The position numbers and the translations under genes are program-made. Positions 61,874-64,000 of a stretch of 64,000 nt of DNA are shown piece after piece. Origin of the DNA: an uncultured Erythrobacter sp. (lineage in GTDB: Bacteria; Pseudomonadota; Alphaproteobacteria; Sphingomonadales; Sphingomonadaceae); assembly GCA_947503155.1 (NCBI GenBank), contig CANNCL010000003.1:620001-684000 (forward strand). The letters are read 5' to 3'. Positions within the stretch are counted from its first letter, which is position 1. Each line of letters begins with the position of its first letter. The notes under the pieces were generated by a model. The model did no database searches, was not told the DNA's origin, and saw only the letters and a program-made list of their open reading frames with translations.

Positions 61874-63094
61874 TCAGTCGCCAAATGTGGTTGGTGCAGC
61901 ATCCACAGCGACAACTTCGTTGCCGCGCACTTCGCGCACTTCCAATGCCCGTTCCGCCACGCCGTTGCGGTTAAACCGGAAAGGGCCGTCCACACCGAGG
62001 AAACCACCGCGATCGTACATTTGCCGCACCGGGAAATTACTGCCGACACGCCAATCGCGGGCGATCCGCAATGTCAGCAGGACAGAATCGTAACCGAGCG
62101 TCGCAATACGGTAAGGCTTCGTGCCAAAACGCGCCTCGTAACTATCGGCAAACCGGCGGAAGCGGCGGTCAGAAACGGCAGAGAACAGCGCGCCATTAAC
62201 CGAAGCCGAGCGGGTGAGGGCGGATTCGCCGCTCCACAATTCAGTGCCCAATATCCGGGTGCCGCCCGCGCCATCGCTGCGCAATTCACCCGAAGCTTGC
62301 ACCGCAAGCCGCGCGCCATCCGCAATCAATACGGTGTCATATCCGCCGCGTGTACGCAGCCGCTGCGCCGCGCCCACGATAGATGTGTTTCCGCGTGCGT
62401 AGCGTTCAAACGCGATCAGATTGCCGCCGTAATCGCGCAAGGAATTGGTGAGCGCATTGTAGGAACGCTGACCATAATCACCCTCTGGCAGCAATGCGCC
62501 AAAGTTGGTCGAGCCATTTTGCCGGGCATAGGCGATGGATCGGCGGATTGATTGTTCGGGAATGTGCCCCACGACAAACACATCGGCGCTGGCCACGGTC
62601 GCATCATTGCTGAAAGCGATGGAAGGCACATTGGCCGGACGCGCAGCCGCTTGCACCGCCGGGACATTGTCCGCGAGCAACGGGCCGAGGATCAATTTAT
62701 TCCCATCCGCAATCGCCTGACGCGCCGCAGAGGCGGCCCCGCGTGACGTATCATAGGTGGTGATCCGCAGATTTTCGGCATTCGTATCGAGCAACGCCAT
62801 CGTTGTCGCATTGGCGAGCGATTGCCCAACTTCTGCGGTTGTGCCCGCCATTGGCACCAACAATGCAACACGGTGACGCGTGGAATCGGTCGGCAACGCC
62901 GTGGCGCTGGGTTCTGGCGTCGGTGTCGGCGGCGGAGCAGTCGCCACAGTTTCGGTTTTAGGCACAATTTGACACCCGCTCAGCAGCACAGCCGTGCCCG
63001 CAATTGTCAAATTGCGCCGATTGAACCGTTTAAACTCTGTCCCGACTTTGCGCATCCAATTCGCGCTAAAAACCGGTGTTGCCGTTAGCTTCAT
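61874..63094 (-). CDS. Penicillin-binding protein activator (LpoA-like) lipoprotein
   Basis: A 406-residue lipoprotein of the LppC/LpoA family. The signal NRRNLTIAGTAVLLSGC places the lipidated cysteine near residue 41. It is followed by a proline-rich linker and a periplasmic-binding-type domain (HRVALLVPMAGTTAEVGQSL, LILGPLLADNVPAVQAAA, ALLPEGDYGQRSYNALTN). LpoA relatives stimulate PBP1a-type synthases from the outer membrane. The ATG at 63094 and an internal ATG (63055) are both possible. It is divergent from rsmI, the same arrangement as lpoA and rsmI in E. coli. Confidence 0.88.
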   Translation of the reverse strand: MKLTATPVFSANWMRKVGTEFKRFNRRNLTIAGTAVLLSGCQIVPKTETVATAPPPTPTPEPSATALPTDSTRHRVALLVPMAGTTAEVGQSLANATTMALLDTNAENLRITTYDTSRGAASAARQAIADGNKLILGPLLADNVPAVQAAARPANVPSIAFSNDATVASADVFVVGHIPEQSIRRSIAYARQNGSTNFGALLPEGDYGQRSYNALTNSLRDYGGNLIAFERYARGNTSIVGAAQRLRTRGGYDTVLIADGARLAVQASGELRSDGAGGTRILGTELWSGESALTRSASVNGALFSAVSDRRFRRFADSYEARFGTKPYRIATLGYDSVLLTLRIARDWRVGSNFPVRQMYDRGGFLGVDGPFRFNRNGVAERALEVREVRGNEVVAVDAAPTTFGD

Positions 63095-63120
63095 TCTTGC
63101 CGACCCCTGATCGCTGCTTC

Positions 63121-64000
63121 ATGAACGCTAACGTGAACACGCAAGCCCCTGAATCAGTCCATTGTGAACCTCTTGAGCCGGGTCTCTATATTGTCGCGGT
63201 GCCGATTGGCAATCTTGGCGATATAACGAGGCGGGCTGTCGACGTATTGCAGCGCGCGGGCATTATTGCCTGTGAAGACACGCGGGTAACGGGAAAATTG
63301 CTGAAAGCGGTGGAGGTTTCGACGCGGATGCAGCGTTATGATGACCACGCATCAGCGGAAACGCGCGAATGGTTGATCGGTAGAGCGCGCGGCGAGGCAG
63401 TGGCATTGGTGAGTGATGCAGGAACGCCGCTCATCTCTGATCCGGGCTATCGTTTGGTTCGCGAGGCGCGCGAGGCCGGGGTCACCGTCACCACCATTCC
63501 CGGCGCATGTGCGGCGGTGGCGGGCATGACTTTGTCCGGCCTGCCCAATGATCGGTTTATGTTCGCTGGGTTCTTGCCGGTGAAGGACAAGGCCCGGCGC
63601 GATGTCTTGGAAGAGTTGGGCGGCGTTCAGACGACTTTGGTGTTTTACGAGACAGGGCCGCGATTGGAGCGATCCTTGCGCGCGATTGCGGATATGTGGC
63701 CGGCCCGCGAAATTGCTGTGGCGCGTGAGCTCACCAAGATGCACGAGGAATGCCGCACGGGTACAGGCGATGAATTGGCGCAGCATTACGCAGCGCATCC
63801 GCCAAAGGGTGAGATTGTATTGCTGATCGGCCCGCCTGTTGAGGCCGCCTCCACCGCCGATCCCGATGAATTGCTGCGCGAGGCTCTGCTGGAAGCCAGC
63901 GCGAGCAAAGCCGCTGGAAAAGTGGCGAAGTTGACGGGGCTGGACCGCCAAACGCTCTATGCGCGCGCGGTTGAGCTAAAGGCGGAGTTCAAACCGCAAT
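63121..64000 (+). CDS. rsmI: 16S rRNA (cytidine-2'-O)-methyltransferase RsmI, 3' end cut off
   Basis: RsmI methylates the ribose of C1402 in 16S rRNA. About 293 codons are present and the gene runs off the right edge with no stop. Tetrapyrrole-methylase-fold motifs are clear: GLYIVAVPIGNLGDIT, ACEDTRVTGKLL, LVSDAGTPLISDPGYRLVRE, IPGACAAVAGMTLSGLP and ARELTKMHEECRTG. The C-terminal part (LLEASASKAAGKVAKLTGL) carries the usual helical tail. The start at 63121 is 26 bases from the LpoA-like gene, divergently. Confidence 0.94.
   Translation, partial: MNANVNTQAPESVHCEPLEPGLYIVAVPIGNLGDITRRAVDVLQRAGIIACEDTRVTGKLLKAVEVSTRMQRYDDHASAETREWLIGRARGEAVALVSDAGTPLISDPGYRLVREAREAGVTVTTIPGACAAVAGMTLSGLPNDRFMFAGFLPVKDKARRDVLEELGGVQTTLVFYETGPRLERSLRAIADMWPAREIAVARELTKMHEECRTGTGDELAQHYAAHPPKGEIVLLIGPPVEAASTADPDELLREALLEASASKAAGKVAKLTGLDRQTLYARAVELKAEFKPQ

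Overview
The window looks like a chromosomal segment of an alphaproteobacterium of the order Sphingomonadales, most probably the Erythrobacteraceae. This rests on GC-rich coding sequence, protein sequences typical of that group, and gene content such as DUF4170, DUF817, a DOMON-like protein, a RibBX-type riboflavin enzyme and pyruvate phosphate dikinase. Genes are densely packed and often overlap by 1-14 bases. I see no transposase, integrase, prophage block or CRISPR array. This is an inference from the sequence; no database search was run.

Layout. 1-2703 (minus): a macromolecular-synthesis cluster, yqeY-type gene, dnaG and the 5' end of rpoD. 2868-9009 (plus): carA, two small exported proteins, carB, then greA. 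9029-12094 (minus): an acetyltransferase, a DUF4170 protein and a four-gene set of small membrane-anchored proteins (YqjD/DUF883-like and holin-like). 12289-18175: eno, a MarR regulator, ribH and ribBX, tRNA-Lys(CTT), a small unknown protein and a LuxR-type regulator. 18190-24090 (minus): the rod-shape operon mreB-mreC-mreD-mrdA-rodA. 24305-33235: mutL, a DoxX-like protein, ychF, a PEP-CTERM protein, a Tat-dependent dehydrogenase, pth, a DUF1330 protein, rplY and two TraB/GumN proteins. 33328-40175: an XRE regulator with a membrane protein, then glyQ, glyS and ppdK. 40158-45016: a methyltransferase, a frameshifted comF, a 350-base gene-poor stretch, hisI, and a MerR regulator with an acyl-CoA dehydrogenase. 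45123-53099: cysK, an MFS transporter, a PilZ protein, tyrS, a DOMON-like protein, a NamZ-like protein, a DUF817 protein and a VWA protein. 53289-64000: a soluble chemoreceptor, an exported protein, a MoxR ATPase, a class A beta-lactamase-like hydrolase, an ECF sigma factor with a membrane protein, parE, an LpoA-like lipoprotein and the start of rsmI.

Most genes are housekeeping: replication, translation, pyrimidine, riboflavin and cysteine synthesis, glycolysis and wall elongation. The interesting signal lies in the regulatory DNA and in small insertions. RibBX carries an N-terminal helix-turn-helix and has a palindrome close to its start codon plus a nearly four-copy 16-bp tandem repeat upstream. 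A LuxR-type receptor keeps all nine family-invariant residues and has no luxI nearby. An XRE regulator has three operator-like dyads around a near-consensus promoter. A MerR/acyl-CoA dehydrogenase pair has a LiuR-like operator. The 41.9-42.2 kb gap holds G-rich hairpins and a strong minus-strand terminator. comF is broken by one extra G. No clearly new multi-gene system could be proven from sequence alone; the best candidates are the RibBX regulatory region, the 41.9-42.2 kb gap and the four-gene membrane-anchor set.
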